Shown: positions 63,927 through 64,000 of the stretch, in pieces
How positions within the stretch are numbered: position 1 is the stretch's first letter
Layout of the letters: each line of letters starts with the position of its first letter
Source of the DNA: Enterobacter cancerogenus
GTDB taxonomy: Bacteria; Pseudomonadota; Gammaproteobacteria; Enterobacterales; Enterobacteriaceae
Assembly: GCA_000773965.1 (NCBI GenBank)
Contig: JRUP01000018.1
Coordinates: 124,001-188,000 of the forward strand
DNA length: 64,000 bases
Direction of reading: 5' to 3'
Position numbers and translations under genes: made by a program
The notes under the pieces: generated by a model
Databases searched by the model: none
The model's input: the letters and a program-made list of their open reading frames with translations, nothing else
Told to the model about the DNA's origin: nothing

Positions 63927-64000
63927 TCACTCCGGGATGTCAGGGAATAATTGAGCCAGCGCCGCTATCGCAGTGGGATAATCGCTGCGTTGGTGGATCG
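63927..64000 (-). CDS. fliI: flagellum-specific ATPase FliI, C-terminal end (cut by window edge)
   Basis: Only the last 24 codons are present (HQRSDYPTAIAALAQLFPDIPE then TGA). They fit the C-terminal helix of FliI and its expected position upstream of fliJ. Confidence 0.85.
   Translation of the reverse strand, partial: IHQRSDYPTAIAALAQLFPDIPE

Noticed and set aside
1-64000. Insertion sequences or prophage genes
   Set aside because: No transposase, integrase or phage structural gene could be recognised; the only mobile-looking items are the paired palindromic elements and the ImmA/DUF4411 module.

Overview
The window is a chromosomal segment of an enterobacterium. Gene content and order at the left end (radA-serB-ytjB, then yjjJ, yjjG-rimI-holD against rsmC, and a triple tRNA-Leu(CAG) cluster) match the E. 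coli/Salmonella 99-100 min region. The proteins diverge enough from E. coli, and the flagellar genes are arranged differently enough, that an Erwiniaceae member (Pantoea/Erwinia-like) is the best guess. That placement is inference from protein resemblance, not a search.

Layout. 1-6600: housekeeping core (end of radA, serB, ytjB, orphan HipA-like yjjJ, yjjG-rimI-holD, rsmC, three tRNA-Leu). 6600-9300: an iron-linked stretch with a small DUF1435-like membrane protein behind a Fur-box-like palindrome, a membrane diguanylate cyclase, and a fhuF gene cut by an in-frame TAA just before its Fe-S cysteine motif. 9300-15150: YbaK-type deacylase, an SHS-type MFS transporter, and an MHS transporter / LacI regulator / nucleoside hydrolase operon. 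15150-30000: accessory and metabolic single genes (histidine phosphatase, beta-propeller, capsule-type glycosyltransferase with an upstream RcsAB-like box, LysR + tautomerase, opgB, a repeat-built coiled-coil protein, GNAT, RcnB-like, serine hydrolase lipoprotein, MetQ-like binding protein + 2OG oxygenase, yecA, DUF1176). 30350-31990: an XRE-ImmA/IrrE + DUF4411 (PIN-like) two-gene module. 32031-64000: a flagellar cluster running off the right edge.

The flagellar cluster packs into about 32 kb genes that E. coli spreads over several loci: cheW-cheA-motB-motA-flhC-flhD, fliA, one chemoreceptor, flgLKJIHGFEDCB, divergent flgA-flgM-flgN, fliT-fliS-fliD, fliC, and fliRQPONMLKJI. It carries its own master regulator (FlhDC), sigma-28 (FliA), anti-sigma (FlgM), stator, hook, filament and export genes. 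The adaptation and output genes cheR, cheB, cheY and cheZ are not in the window. Two elements unusual for this setting lie inside it. One is a ToxR/ToxS-like pair of membrane genes between fliC and fliR. The other is a 720-bp non-coding gap between flgN and fliT holding two oppositely oriented, hairpin-rich elements with near-perfect terminal inverted repeats.

The best leads are those paired palindromic elements (whose hairpin loops show GGA on one strand, as in CsrA ligands), the ToxR/S-like pair, the fhuF nonsense codon, and the gene built from 33-bp and 21-bp tandem repeats. All functional statements come from reading the sequence and from family knowledge; no database search was run.
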